DNA of 25,611 nt from CALZFJ01 sp964459845 (lineage in GTDB: Bacteria > Bacteroidota > Bacteroidia > Bacteroidales > Muribaculaceae): NCBI GenBank assembly GCA_964459845.1, contig CAYWOC010000031.1, positions 1-25,611 on the forward strand, written 5' to 3'. Below, piece after piece: positions 8,309 through 15,964 of the stretch. The position numbers and the translations under genes are program-made. The notes under the pieces were generated by a model that saw only the letters and a program-made list of their open reading frames with translations, had not been told where the DNA came from and made no database searches. Position 1 is the first letter of the stretch; each line of letters begins with the position of its first letter.

Positions 8309-9265
8309 TTACTTACCGAATAGTGATTTTACAAATTCTTCTTTACGGAACACCTGCAAGTCTTCCATACCTTCGCCAAGACCGATATATTTTACGGGAA
8401 TCTTAAATTGGTCGCTAATGCCGATTACCACACCACCTTTGGCTGTGCCGTCGAGTTTTGTTACAGCAAGTTCGTTGACTTCGGTTGCGGCTACAAACTG
8501 CTTAGCTTGTTCAAATGCATTTTGTCCGGTAGAGCCGTCAAGCACAAGAAGAACTTCATGAGGAGCGTCGGGTATCACCTTCCGCATCACATTCTTAATT
8601 TTTGTAAGTTCGTCCATCAAGCCCTTTTTGTTATGAAGCCGGCCTGCGGTGTCGATAATCACGACATCTGCATTTTGAGCTTTCGCGGAAGAAACAGTGT
8701 CGAATGCCACTGATGCGGGATCCGATCCCATCTGCTGCTTAATTACAGGCACACCTACGCGTTCGCCCCAAATGTCGAGTTGCTCGACGGCCGCAGCACG
8801 GAATGTGTCGGCTGCACCAAGCACGACTTTGTTGCCAGCTTTCTTGAATTGGTATGCCAATTTGCCTATTGTGGTAGTTTTCCCAACGCCGTTTACACCT
8901 ACTACCATGATAACATACGGGCGCTTGTCGGCAGGCACGGTGAAGTCGATGCCGCTGTCGGTATTGTTCTCGGCAAGGAGTTCAGTGATTTCTTCACACA
9001 AAAGATTGTTTAGCTCCGATGAACTGACATATTTGTCGCGGGCTACGCGCTTTTGTATTCGGTCGAGAATTTTGAGGGTTGTATCTACTCCGACATCTGA
9101 TGTGATGAAAACTTCTTCCAAATTGTCAAGAACTTCATCGTCGATTTTAGATTTGCCTGCGATGGCTCGGGTGAGCTTGCTCCACACACCTTCTTTTGTC
9201 TTCGACAAGCCCTTGTCGAGAGTCTCTTTTTTCTCTTTAGAGAAGAATTTACTGAATATACCCAT
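8309..9265 (-). CDS. ftsY: FtsY, signal recognition particle receptor
   Basis: FtsY is the membrane-associated GTPase that docks SRP-ribosome complexes for cotranslational protein insertion. The 318 residues comprise a short charged N-terminus, a helical N domain and the G domain. GTPase motifs: GVNGVGKTT at about 123-131, DTFRAAAVEQL at 153-163, DTAGR at 205-209, TKLDG at 269-273 and GLGE at 296-299. The acidic A domain of E. coli FtsY is absent, as is common outside Proteobacteria. ftsY neighbours rimO in many Bacteroidetes, which supports the call. It is divergent from feoB across 225 bp. Confidence 0.97.
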   Translation of the reverse strand: MGIFSKFFSKEKKETLDKGLSKTKEGVWSKLTRAIAGKSKIDDEVLDNLEEVFITSDVGVDTTLKILDRIQKRVARDKYVSSSELNNLLCEEITELLAENNTDSGIDFTVPADKRPYVIMVVGVNGVGKTTTIGKLAYQFKKAGNKVVLGAADTFRAAAVEQLDIWGERVGVPVIKQQMGSDPASVAFDTVSSAKAQNADVVIIDTAGRLHNKKGLMDELTKIKNVMRKVIPDAPHEVLLVLDGSTGQNAFEQAKQFVAATEVNELAVTKLDGTAKGGVVIGISDQFKIPVKYIGLGEGMEDLQVFRKEEFVKSLFGK

Positions 9266-9285
9266 ATATAAAATTCAATTTTATG

Positions 9286-9293
9286 CAAAAATA
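9286..9293 (-). promoter_or_regulatory. -7 box for the ftsY-rimO-menF run
   Basis: The minus strand reads TATTTTTG (TAnnTTTG), 20 bases upstream of the ftsY ATG. The matching -33 position is weak, so this is a tentative call based on one element and good placement. Confidence 0.4.
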
Positions 9294-9417
9294 CAAAAAA
9301 TATCGTAAAGCGCAGCTATGTGAATGTAAAAATCTAATTAGTCTGCATTTAATTCATTTTTAATTCAGCTCTCATTATGGTATTATTTGGAATTGTTATA
9401 AATAAAATGGTTGATGT

Positions 9418-9449
9418 TTTGAATATGTAGATTTATTGACGTATATTTG
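9418..9449 (+). promoter_or_regulatory. feoB: Promoter of feoAB
   Basis: TTTG at 9418-9421, a 20-base spacer and TATATTTG at 9442-9449 match both elements of the Bacteroidetes promoter. Transcription would start near 9456, about 35 bases before the ATG at 9491. I could not identify a Fur operator with confidence. Confidence 0.65.
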
Positions 9450-9490
9450 CATATGGTAAGATAATTAAGAAAAGAAAAACAAAAATCTGT

Positions 9491-11878
9491 ATGACGAAAT
9501 TATCGGATTTGAAGACGGGAGAAACCGCTGTCATCGTAAAAATATCAGGCTATGGCGCATTTCGTAAGCGTGTGATGGAGATGGGATTTGTGAGGGGGCA
9601 TGAAGTGAAGGCTTTGCAGAATGCGCCGCTTCGTGATCCAATAAAATACAGAATCTTAGATTATGAGGTGTCGTTGCGTAGGAGCGAGGCTGCGCTGATA
9701 GAAGTGGTTAGAGAAGGCGATGTGGCTGAAAATGGCACAAACACCATGCATATCAACACAATTACCGATAACGACCCGGTTGCTTTGGCCGACCGCGAGG
9801 AGAATGTGATAACCGTGGCATTGCTCGGTAATCCAAATTGCGGCAAGACTTCGCTGTTCAACATAGCCAGTGGAGGCCATGAGCGTGTGGGAAACTACAG
9901 CGGTGTTACCGTTGATGCAAAAGAAGGACATTTTCGATATAAAGACTTCCAGTTTAGGATTGTAGATTTACCTGGGACATATTCTTTGTCGGCATATTCG
10001 CCCGAGGAATTATATGTGCGCCGCTATTTAAAAGATGAAATCCCCGATATAATAGTAAATGTGGTGGATGGTTCTAATCTTACCCGAAACCTGTATCTTA
10101 CCACAGAATTGATTGATATGGACCGGAGTATGGTCATCGCACTCAATATGTATGACGAGCTGAAAAGTTCTGGCGCAAAATTCGATTATGAGGAGCTCGG
10201 CAAAATGATTGGTGTGCCGATAGTCCCTACGGTATCGAGGAACGGTGAGGGCATAAGCGAATTGTTCGACACAATACTGAAAGTGTATGAAGGAAAGCAT
10301 GAGGTGGTGCGCCATGTGCATGTGAATCTCGGTTCGGAAATTGAAGAAGCCATAAGCCACATAAAAGACGAGATAAAAAAATCATCGAACAGCATATTGC
10401 AATTTTCTCCGCGCTATCTTGCCATAAAGATGCTCGAAGGCGACAAAGAGGTGGAAACAATGCTAAGCGCATTCCCGAACTATACTCATATATCAATGAT
10501 AAGGAATAAGTGGGTGGCGCATATCGAAAGCGTGCGACAAGAGGATATTGCATCGGCTATTGCGAGCGAGAAATATGGATTTATCGCTGGTGCGCTGGCA
10601 GAGACCTATGTGGAGGGTTCTGACAGAAGTATCGACAAGCGCACTGATGCCATTGACCGGGTAGTTACCAACAAATTCTTGGGTTTTCCGATATTTCTGC
10701 TGCTGATGTTCCTGATGTTTTGGGCGACTTTCGAGATTGGCGCATATCCTCAAGACTGGATTGATGCTGGAGTGGGGTGGCTGTCGGACGCATTAAAGAC
10801 GCATATGACTCCCGGTCCTCTAAAAGACTTGCTCATTGACGGAGTGATAGGTGGTGTCGGCGGAGTGATAGTGTTTCTGCCACAGATATTGATATTGTAT
10901 TTCTTCATATCGTTTATGGAGGACTCAGGGTATATGGCTCGTGCAGCTTTTATTATGGATAAGATAATGCATCGCATGGGGCTACACGGCAAGTCGTTCA
11001 TACCACTTGTTATGGGGTTCGGATGTAATGTGCCAGCCATAATGTCCACAAGAATTATCGAAAGCAAGAGTAGCCGCTTGATAACGATGCTCGTGAATCC
11101 GTTTATGTCGTGCAGTGCACGATTGCCAATATATGTGCTTCTTGTAAGCGCATTCTTCCCGAATGATGCGGCACTTGTGTTTATGGGGCTATATTTGCTC
11201 GGAATGGTGGTGGCTGTGCTGACGGCCAGGCTTCTGAGAAAAGCATATTTCAAGAAAGATGAGACACCATTTGTGATGGAGCTCCCGCCTTATCGAATGC
11301 CGACTATGCGCTCGGCACTGCATCACATGTGGGAAAAAGCGGAGCAATATTTGCGTAAGATGGGTACAATAATTCTTGTCGGGAGTATGGTCGTGTGGGC
11401 ATTGAATTATTTCCCTCGCAATATGAGCAAGAGTAATGAGCAGATGACTACAGAAGAACTCGTAGAACAGCAGGAAAACAGTTATTTGGCGCAAGTGGGG
11501 AAATTTGTCACTCCTGTGATGAAGCCGCTTGGCTTCCATTGGAAGGCTACCATAGCAATCATCAGTGGTGCTACTGCTAAAGAGATTGTCGTATCAACGC
11601 TTGGTGTATTGTATAACAACAATTCTGATGACACTGCGGAGCTTGGATATAGGCTTAAGCAATCCGATAAAGTGACTGGAACTCCTGATTTTGACTCGCT
11701 TTCGGCATTGGCATTTATGGCATTTGTGCTGTTGTATTTCCCCTGTGTGGCGACGATAGCTGCTATTGTGCGAGAGTCTGGCAGTTGGAGATATGGAGCA
11801 TTTACGATAGCGTATAACACTGCTGTGGCATGGTTTGTGGCTATGCTGATTTATCAGATAGGTTCGCTATTGTTGTAA
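9491..11878 (+). CDS. feoB: FeoA-FeoB fusion, ferrous iron transporter
   Basis: This inner-membrane protein imports Fe2+ under anoxic conditions. The 795 residues begin with a FeoA-like SH3 domain (1-75: LSDLKTGETAVIVKISGYG, RVMEMGFVRGHEV), joined by a linker to the FeoB G domain: G1 GNPNCGKTS at 113-121, G3 DLPG at 159-162, G4 NMYD at 219-222. A helical spacer domain follows, then the membrane domain with two Gate segments, including GFGCNVPAIMSTR. The FeoA-FeoB fusion is common in Bacteroidetes, so it is not a sign of error. No separate feoA or feoC is visible nearby. Confidence 0.97.
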   Translation: MTKLSDLKTGETAVIVKISGYGAFRKRVMEMGFVRGHEVKALQNAPLRDPIKYRILDYEVSLRRSEAALIEVVREGDVAENGTNTMHINTITDNDPVALADREENVITVALLGNPNCGKTSLFNIASGGHERVGNYSGVTVDAKEGHFRYKDFQFRIVDLPGTYSLSAYSPEELYVRRYLKDEIPDIIVNVVDGSNLTRNLYLTTELIDMDRSMVIALNMYDELKSSGAKFDYEELGKMIGVPIVPTVSRNGEGISELFDTILKVYEGKHEVVRHVHVNLGSEIEEAISHIKDEIKKSSNSILQFSPRYLAIKMLEGDKEVETMLSAFPNYTHISMIRNKWVAHIESVRQEDIASAIASEKYGFIAGALAETYVEGSDRSIDKRTDAIDRVVTNKFLGFPIFLLLMFLMFWATFEIGAYPQDWIDAGVGWLSDALKTHMTPGPLKDLLIDGVIGGVGGVIVFLPQILILYFFISFMEDSGYMARAAFIMDKIMHRMGLHGKSFIPLVMGFGCNVPAIMSTRIIESKSSRLITMLVNPFMSCSARLPIYVLLVSAFFPNDAALVFMGLYLLGMVVAVLTARLLRKAYFKKDETPFVMELPPYRMPTMRSALHHMWEKAEQYLRKMGTIILVGSMVVWALNYFPRNMSKSNEQMTTEELVEQQENSYLAQVGKFVTPVMKPLGFHWKATIAIISGATAKEIVVSTLGVLYNNNSDDTAELGYRLKQSDKVTGTPDFDSLSALAFMAFVLLYFPCVATIAAIVRESGSWRYGAFTIAYNTAVAWFVAMLIYQIGSLLL

Positions 11879-11893
11879 ATTATGAACAAAATG

Positions 11894-11924
11894 ATTGAAG
11901 TTTGCTCGAAATTGTGTAAATTTG
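11894..11924 (+). promoter_or_regulatory. Possible promoter of nfnAB
   Basis: TAAATTTG at 11917-11924 is a full -7 match; ATTG at 11894-11897, 19 bases upstream, is a partial -33 match. Transcription would start near 11931, 24 bases before the ATG at 11955. Read-through from feoB is an alternative, as the gap holds no terminator that I can see. Confidence 0.45.
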
Positions 11925-11954
11925 CATAATAATTATTAAGCAAAACAAACTACT

Positions 11955-12737
11955 ATGAACAAAATAATAAGCAAAGAGCATTTTTCGGCAAATGTGGTGA
12001 AGCTCGTTGTCGAAGCTCCGATGATAGCCAAGGCTCGCCGTGCGGGTCACTTCGTGATAGTGCGGTGTGGCGAGCATGGGGAGCGTATTCCGCTCACTAT
12101 TGCCGACTCAGATACTCAAAAAGGGACTATAACGCTTGTAGTTCAAGCTGTGGGAGTTTCGACAAAAAAGATATGCGCTCTTGAACCCGGTGATTATTTG
12201 ACAGATGTGGTGGGTCCGCTTGGTCAAGCTACGCGAATCGAAAAATATGGCACAGTGGTATGCTGTGGCGGAGGAGTGGGTGTCGCCCCATTGCTTCCTA
12301 TACTTACGGCCATGAAGAAAGCCGGGAATCGTGTAATCAGCGTACTTGCTGGTCGCAGTAAGGAGCTGATAATCCTTGAAAAAGAGGTGCGTGAATACAG
12401 CGATGAAGTTATAATAATGACCGATGATGGAAGTTATGGCAACAAAGGTCTTGTCACAGCAGGAGTGGAGGATGTCATCAAGCGTGAGCATATAGATAAG
12501 GTGATAACCATAGGTCCAGCCATAATGATGAAATTTGTGGCGCTTCTAACGAAGAAATACAATGTGCCTACTGAATGCTCTCTCAATGCCATTATGGTGG
12601 ATGGAACAGGAATGTGTGGAGCATGTAGGGTGACAGTGGGTGGCACTACGAAGTTTGTGTGTATCGATGGTCCTGAATTTGATGCTCATGAGGTGGATTT
12701 CGACCAGTTGCTTATGCGCTTAAAGTCATATAACTAA
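11955..12737 (+). CDS. nfnA: NfnA-like ferredoxin-NADP oxidoreductase small subunit
   Basis: This is a flavoprotein of the PyrK / ferredoxin-NADP reductase family, the likely small (FAD, NAD-binding) subunit of an NADH-dependent ferredoxin:NADP oxidoreductase. In its 260 residues RIPLTI (44-49) is the flavin-binding motif and VVCCGGGVGVAP (101-112) is the nucleotide site. The C-terminal iron-sulfur motif VDGTGMCGAC has Cys221 and Cys224, with Cys236 further on; Asp216 takes the place where a fourth cysteine would lie, as reported for Nfn proteins (from memory). The partner gene starts 25 bases later. Alternative names are sulfide dehydrogenase subunit beta or PyrK; no pyrD is adjacent, which argues against PyrK. 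Confidence 0.85.
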   Translation: MNKIISKEHFSANVVKLVVEAPMIAKARRAGHFVIVRCGEHGERIPLTIADSDTQKGTITLVVQAVGVSTKKICALEPGDYLTDVVGPLGQATRIEKYGTVVCCGGGVGVAPLLPILTAMKKAGNRVISVLAGRSKELIILEKEVREYSDEVIIMTDDGSYGNKGLVTAGVEDVIKREHIDKVITIGPAIMMKFVALLTKKYNVPTECSLNAIMVDGTGMCGACRVTVGGTTKFVCIDGPEFDAHEVDFDQLLMRLKSYN

Positions 12738-12762
12738 TTTTTGTGAAGAGGAGAAACTTACT

Positions 12763-14229
12763 ATGGCAAATGAGAATATTGACCAATCGCGCAATGAGCA
12801 GTGGCGCGAAGAATTGAGAAAGAGCAAGACTGCCAAGGAACGTACATCTATTGTGCGAGTGAAAATGCCTGAATTGTCGCCAGAATACCGCATCACCTGC
12901 AATGATGAAGTGAATCAGGGCATAACGAAGGAAATGGCACTCTTGGAGTCGCAACGCTGCCTCGACTGTCCGAATCCGCAGTGCGTGACGGGATGCCCAG
13001 TTGGAATAAACATACCTAAATTCATAAAAAACATAGAACGCGGCAACTTTCATGAAGCTGCGCTGACGCTTAAAGAGACAAGCGCACTTCCATCGGTTTG
13101 TGGTCGTGTGTGCCCTCAGGAAAAGCAGTGCGAAAGCAAGTGCATACACTTGAAAATGAAGCATCAGCCAGTGGCGATAGGCTATCTTGAGCGTTTTGCT
13201 GCTGATTATGAACGCGAAAACGGCACAGCCGCAATACCTGAAATAGCTCCTGCCAACGGCAAAAAGATAGCCGTAGTGGGTAGCGGTCCGGCCGGATTGT
13301 CGTTTGCCGGAGATATGGCAAAATTTGGATATGATGTCACTGTGTTTGAGGCACTTCATGAGATTGGTGGAGTATTGAAATATGGTATCCCTGAATTTCG
13401 TTTGCCGAACAACATAGTAGATAATGAAATTGACGGTCTCCGCAAAATGGGTGTGAAATTTGAAAAAGACTGCATTATCGGCAAGACGCTGACCTACGAT
13501 GATTTGCACACAATGGGATTTGTGGGCATATTCGTGGCATCGGGTGCTGGTCTGCCTCGCTTTATGAATATTCCGGGAGAGAACTTGAACGGAATAATGT
13601 CGAGCAACGAATACCTCACGCGAGTGAATCTCATGGGAGCTGGTCAAGCAGATTGGGACACTCCAGTTTTGCGTGGCGACAATGTGGCTATCATAGGAGG
13701 AGGCAACACGGCAATGGATTCTGTACGTACAGCCCGACGAATGGGAGCCAAGCGTGCGATGCTCATATATCGCCGTTCAGAAGAAGAGATGCCCGCACGA
13801 CTTGAAGAGGTGAAGCATGCGAAGGAAGAGGGTGTTGAGTTTATGACACTGCACAATCCAATAGAATACATTGGCGATGAGAATGGCAGAGTCAAGACTA
13901 TGAGGCTACAGCGAATGGAGCTTGGTGAGCCTGATGCATCTGGTCGACGTTCGCCAGTGCCAGTAGAAGGTGCGGTAGAGGATGTACCGGTAGATTTGGT
14001 CATAGTCAGTGTTGGAGTTTCGCCTAATCCACTTGTGCCAAAGTCAATTAGTGGACTTGAAGTGAGCCGAAGAAATACAATAGTGGTAGATGAACAAACG
14101 ATGCGCTCATCGATAAGCGACCTGTATGCCGGTGGTGACATTGTTCGTGGTGGAGCTACCGTGATTTTGGCTATGGGCGATGGCCGTCGTGCAGCAGCTA
14201 ATATGCATGAGGCATTAAGTAAGAAATAA
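12763..14229 (+). CDS. nfnB: NfnB-like NADPH oxidoreductase large subunit (GltA/GltD-type)
   Basis: This is a flavin and iron-sulfur oxidoreductase of the glutamate synthase small-subunit family. The 488 residues begin with a cysteine-rich domain holding two cluster motifs: Cys66, 69, 74, 78 (CLDCPNPQCVTGC) and Cys113, 117, 123, 127. They then show an FAD site (VVGSGPAGLSFAG, about 171-183), an NADP-type site (IIGGGNTAMDSVRTARRMGA, from about 308) and a C-terminal second FAD half (LYAGGDIVRGGATV). No gltB-type glutamate synthase large subunit is near, and the gene directly follows nfnA, so an NfnAB complex that couples NADH, NADPH and ferredoxin by flavin bifurcation is favoured over glutamate synthesis. 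The electron-bifurcating role is inferred from pairing and not visible in sequence. Confidence 0.87.
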   Translation: MANENIDQSRNEQWREELRKSKTAKERTSIVRVKMPELSPEYRITCNDEVNQGITKEMALLESQRCLDCPNPQCVTGCPVGINIPKFIKNIERGNFHEAALTLKETSALPSVCGRVCPQEKQCESKCIHLKMKHQPVAIGYLERFAADYERENGTAAIPEIAPANGKKIAVVGSGPAGLSFAGDMAKFGYDVTVFEALHEIGGVLKYGIPEFRLPNNIVDNEIDGLRKMGVKFEKDCIIGKTLTYDDLHTMGFVGIFVASGAGLPRFMNIPGENLNGIMSSNEYLTRVNLMGAGQADWDTPVLRGDNVAIIGGGNTAMDSVRTARRMGAKRAMLIYRRSEEEMPARLEEVKHAKEEGVEFMTLHNPIEYIGDENGRVKTMRLQRMELGEPDASGRRSPVPVEGAVEDVPVDLVIVSVGVSPNPLVPKSISGLEVSRRNTIVVDEQTMRSSISDLYAGGDIVRGGATVILAMGDGRRAAANMHEALSKK

Positions 14230-14255
14230 GATATTAATATAACAGAAATATAACT

Positions 14256-14302
14256 GATTTCCCATTTGGTAAATTCAATGCCAGATGGGAAATCGTTTTT
14301 TT
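14256..14302 (+). terminator. Terminator after nfnAB
   Basis: GATTTCCCATTTGG (14256-14269) pairs with CCAGATGGGAAATC (14281-14294), with one G-U pair and an 11-base loop. It is followed at once by GTTTTTTT. This is a clear rho-independent terminator that closes the housekeeping part of the window. Confidence 0.9.
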
Positions 14303-14410
14303 ATAACACTAATCGGTCATTGGCAATAGTGTCATCATAGTTATAATATTGAAATATGTGGATATGATGTTATTTTGTGCTATATATAATTAATGTAATA
14401 CAAGATTGAT

Positions 14411-15361
14411 ATGACAGAAACGAAACTTAAAATCAGACATTCAATTAATGGCAGGTGTGATGGCTTGATGTTCTGTGCTTTTATTAGGAAGCATATAGAG
14501 CAGAAGATGACGGTGGGGCGTTATGGCACGGCTAAGACCTATAATGATGCTTTGAGAAGCTTCTCGAATTTCCGCGGTGGAGAAGATGTGCCAATACAAA
14601 GTTTGACATGGGAGATTATGGATATGTATGAGGCATGGTTGAAGGGCAGGGGGCTGCGTCTTAATTCCTCGTCGTGTTACATGCGCACATTGCGCACGTT
14701 ATATCGTAAAGCTGTGGAGATGGAACTTACGGAAAACAATGACATATTCAGGCAAGTGTTCACGGGGTTTGCAAAAACACCGAAGCGAGCCATTCCATTG
14801 GTGGCGATAAAAAATATTAAGAACCTTGATTTGGCAGGTGAGCCGTCATTGGCTTTTGCTCGTGATATGTTTTTGTTTAGTTTTTATATGCAAGGAATGT
14901 CGTTTGTGGATATGGCATACTTGAAGAAGACTGATTTGAGAAATGGCTGTGTGAATTATATTCGCAAGAAGACTCAGCAGCCACTCGAAGTGGTGTGGAA
15001 TGATGCTATGCAGGATATTGCTGATAGATATAGTGTGCAAGTTGCAGATTCGCCATATCTTTTGCCTATAATTACCAAAGTGGATGGGACGGAGCGCAAA
15101 CAGTATATGAAAACCGAGCAGCGCGTGAATAGGCACTTGAAGCAAATTGCCAAGATGGCTGGTTTGCACATCACGCTAACGACATATGTGGCGCGGCACT
15201 CTTGGGCAAGTTTGGCGCATGACACAGGATTCCCTCTGTCACTCATCAGTCGAGGAATGGGACACGACAATATTAAAACGACAGAAATATATCTGTCGCA
15301 AATCGACACATCGGCTGTCGCGAGAGCCAATAGCTATATTATAGAAATGGTTAATGAGTAG
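14411..15361 (+). CDS. Tyrosine recombinase, probable DNA invertase of the capsule promoter
   Basis: This is a site-specific tyrosine recombinase of 316 residues. The N-terminal half (about 20-110) is a core-binding/SAM-like region (MTVGRYGTAKTYNDALRSF). The catalytic half shows the beta-strand lysine region (YIRKKTQQ), the ARHSW box (His-x-x-Arg type), the GHDNIKTT box and the nucleophile in EIYLSQ. Box I reads FYMQGMSFVDMAYL and lacks an arginine. The gene stops about 150 bp before a pair of inverted repeats bounding a promoter and lies directly upstream of a capsule operon, the usual place for the invertases that flip such promoters in Bacteroidales. A role as an integrase of a mobile element is possible, but no other mobile-element gene is visible. 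Confidence 0.88.
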   Translation: MTETKLKIRHSINGRCDGLMFCAFIRKHIEQKMTVGRYGTAKTYNDALRSFSNFRGGEDVPIQSLTWEIMDMYEAWLKGRGLRLNSSSCYMRTLRTLYRKAVEMELTENNDIFRQVFTGFAKTPKRAIPLVAIKNIKNLDLAGEPSLAFARDMFLFSFYMQGMSFVDMAYLKKTDLRNGCVNYIRKKTQQPLEVVWNDAMQDIADRYSVQVADSPYLLPIITKVDGTERKQYMKTEQRVNRHLKQIAKMAGLHITLTTYVARHSWASLAHDTGFPLSLISRGMGHDNIKTTEIYLSQIDTSAVARANSYIIEMVNE

Positions 15362-15372
15362 CAACTTTGGGG

Positions 15373-15420
15373 AACTCCATCCGCAAATCATAAATATGTG
15401 ATAGCGTATGGAGTTACTTT
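15373..15420 (+). terminator. Terminator after the recombinase gene
   Basis: AACTCCAT (15373-15380) pairs with ATGGAGTT (15408-15415). After one mismatch the stem continues with CGC/GCG, and there is an inner ATCA/TGAT pair. ACTTTTTAT follows. It begins 12 bases after the recombinase stop and should insulate the invertible promoter from read-through. Confidence 0.75.
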
Positions 15421-15506
15421 TTATCTCAAAGTATAAAGAAAGACAGATTTGGGCTTATAAGAAAATTTGATTGGAATTTGGATATGGGTGAAAAAAATTT
15501 GAGCCG

Positions 15507-15533
15507 TTAATGCTTCATCTTATGAAGCATTAA
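15507..15533 (+). repeat. Left inverted repeat (IR-L) of the invertible segment
   Basis: The 20-mer CTTCATCTTATGAAGCATTA (15513-15532) recurs in inverted orientation at 15685-15704. IR-L is itself a near-palindrome: TTAATGCTTCAT (15507-15518), a CTT centre (15519-15521) and ATGAAGCATTAA (15522-15533). Two recombinase half-sites around a short asymmetric centre is how tyrosine recombinase crossover sites are built. Confidence 0.85.
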
Positions 15534-15684
15534 TTGTAGGCAAAGATACAAAAAATACATCACACTACAAGCATATTAGAATAATTAATTCGGAAATTTT
15601 TTGCGCAATGCAAAGTAAAATTCATAAAATATAAAATGGCTATTGTGGAATATTTGATTGATAGCCAATTGAATATTCCACAAA
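15533..15684. promoter_or_regulatory. Predicted invertible promoter segment (OFF orientation here)
   Basis: This segment of 152 bp lies between the two inverted repeats. It contains one promoter match, on the minus strand (15541-15571), and none reading toward the capsule genes. Inversion about the repeat centres (15520 and 15697) would move the -7 box to 15669-15676 on the plus strand, with transcription starting near 15683 and a leader of about 280 bases before the UpxY-like gene. The segment also holds an internal inverted repeat, TTGTGGAATATT (15643-15654) with AATATTCCACAA (15672-15683). Layout matches the invertible capsule promoters known from Bacteroides; inversion itself is inferred. 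Confidence 0.8.
15541..15571 (-). promoter_or_regulatory. Promoter inside the invertible segment, facing the recombinase
   Basis: On the minus strand, CTTG (15571-15568) is followed by a 19-base spacer and TATCTTTG (15548-15541), a full TAnnTTTG -7 box. It points left, away from the capsule genes and toward the 3' end of the recombinase gene, so as assembled it could give antisense RNA to the recombinase but not capsule mRNA. Confidence 0.65.
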
Positions 15685-15707
15685 TAATGCTTCATAAGAT
15701 GAAGAAG
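15685..15707 (+). repeat. Right inverted repeat (IR-R) of the invertible segment
   Basis: TAATGCTTCATAAGATGAAG (15685-15704) is the exact reverse complement of the 20-mer at 15513-15532. Its centre is AAG (15696-15698), opposite to CTT in IR-L, so recombination between the two sites would invert the intervening DNA. The outer arm differs from IR-L by an extra three bases (ATGAAGAAGCATT). Confidence 0.85.
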
Positions 15708-15931
15708 CATTGGTTTTCCCATAAATATGGGATATATTGATTGAAGAAATATATTAATGTGGTATGAATAAGATGAGAATGATAATTGATTCTTGCATAA
15801 ATAACCACATAACAATGGCAGATGTTCGGCTTGAGGTTCCTCTAAGGCTCCGCCATTATACCAAATGAAAAAGGTGATTGTTACTATCATGCGTCAGTCA
15901 TGAGAGGAACAGGAAATATATACCTACTATC

Positions 15932-15958
15932 TAAGCGTCTCGCTTCGGAGACAGCTTA
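15932..15958 (+). promoter_or_regulatory. Hairpin directly before the UpxY-like start codon
   Basis: TAAGC-GTCTC (15932-15941) pairs with GAGAC-a-GCTTA (15948-15958) around the loop GCTTCG, leaving one bulged A. It ends six bases before the ATG at 15965, where it would cover the ribosome landing zone. There is no T run, so a translational or antitermination role is more likely than termination. The rest of the leader (15708-15931) also has small inverted repeats, such as CCCATA-AA-TATGGG at 15718-15731. Confidence 0.5.
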
Positions 15959-15964
15959 AAATCA

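Noticed and set aside
12712..13647. Open frame of 311 codons on the minus strand across nfnB
   Set aside because: Antisense to a gene with intact cluster and nucleotide-binding motifs; the translation is rich in His, Arg and Phe, as is typical of a shadow frame.
14304..14410. Promoter or second recombination site before the recombinase gene
   Set aside because: AT-rich DNA with no full TAnnTTTG octamer at a sensible distance and no copy of the capsule inverted repeat.
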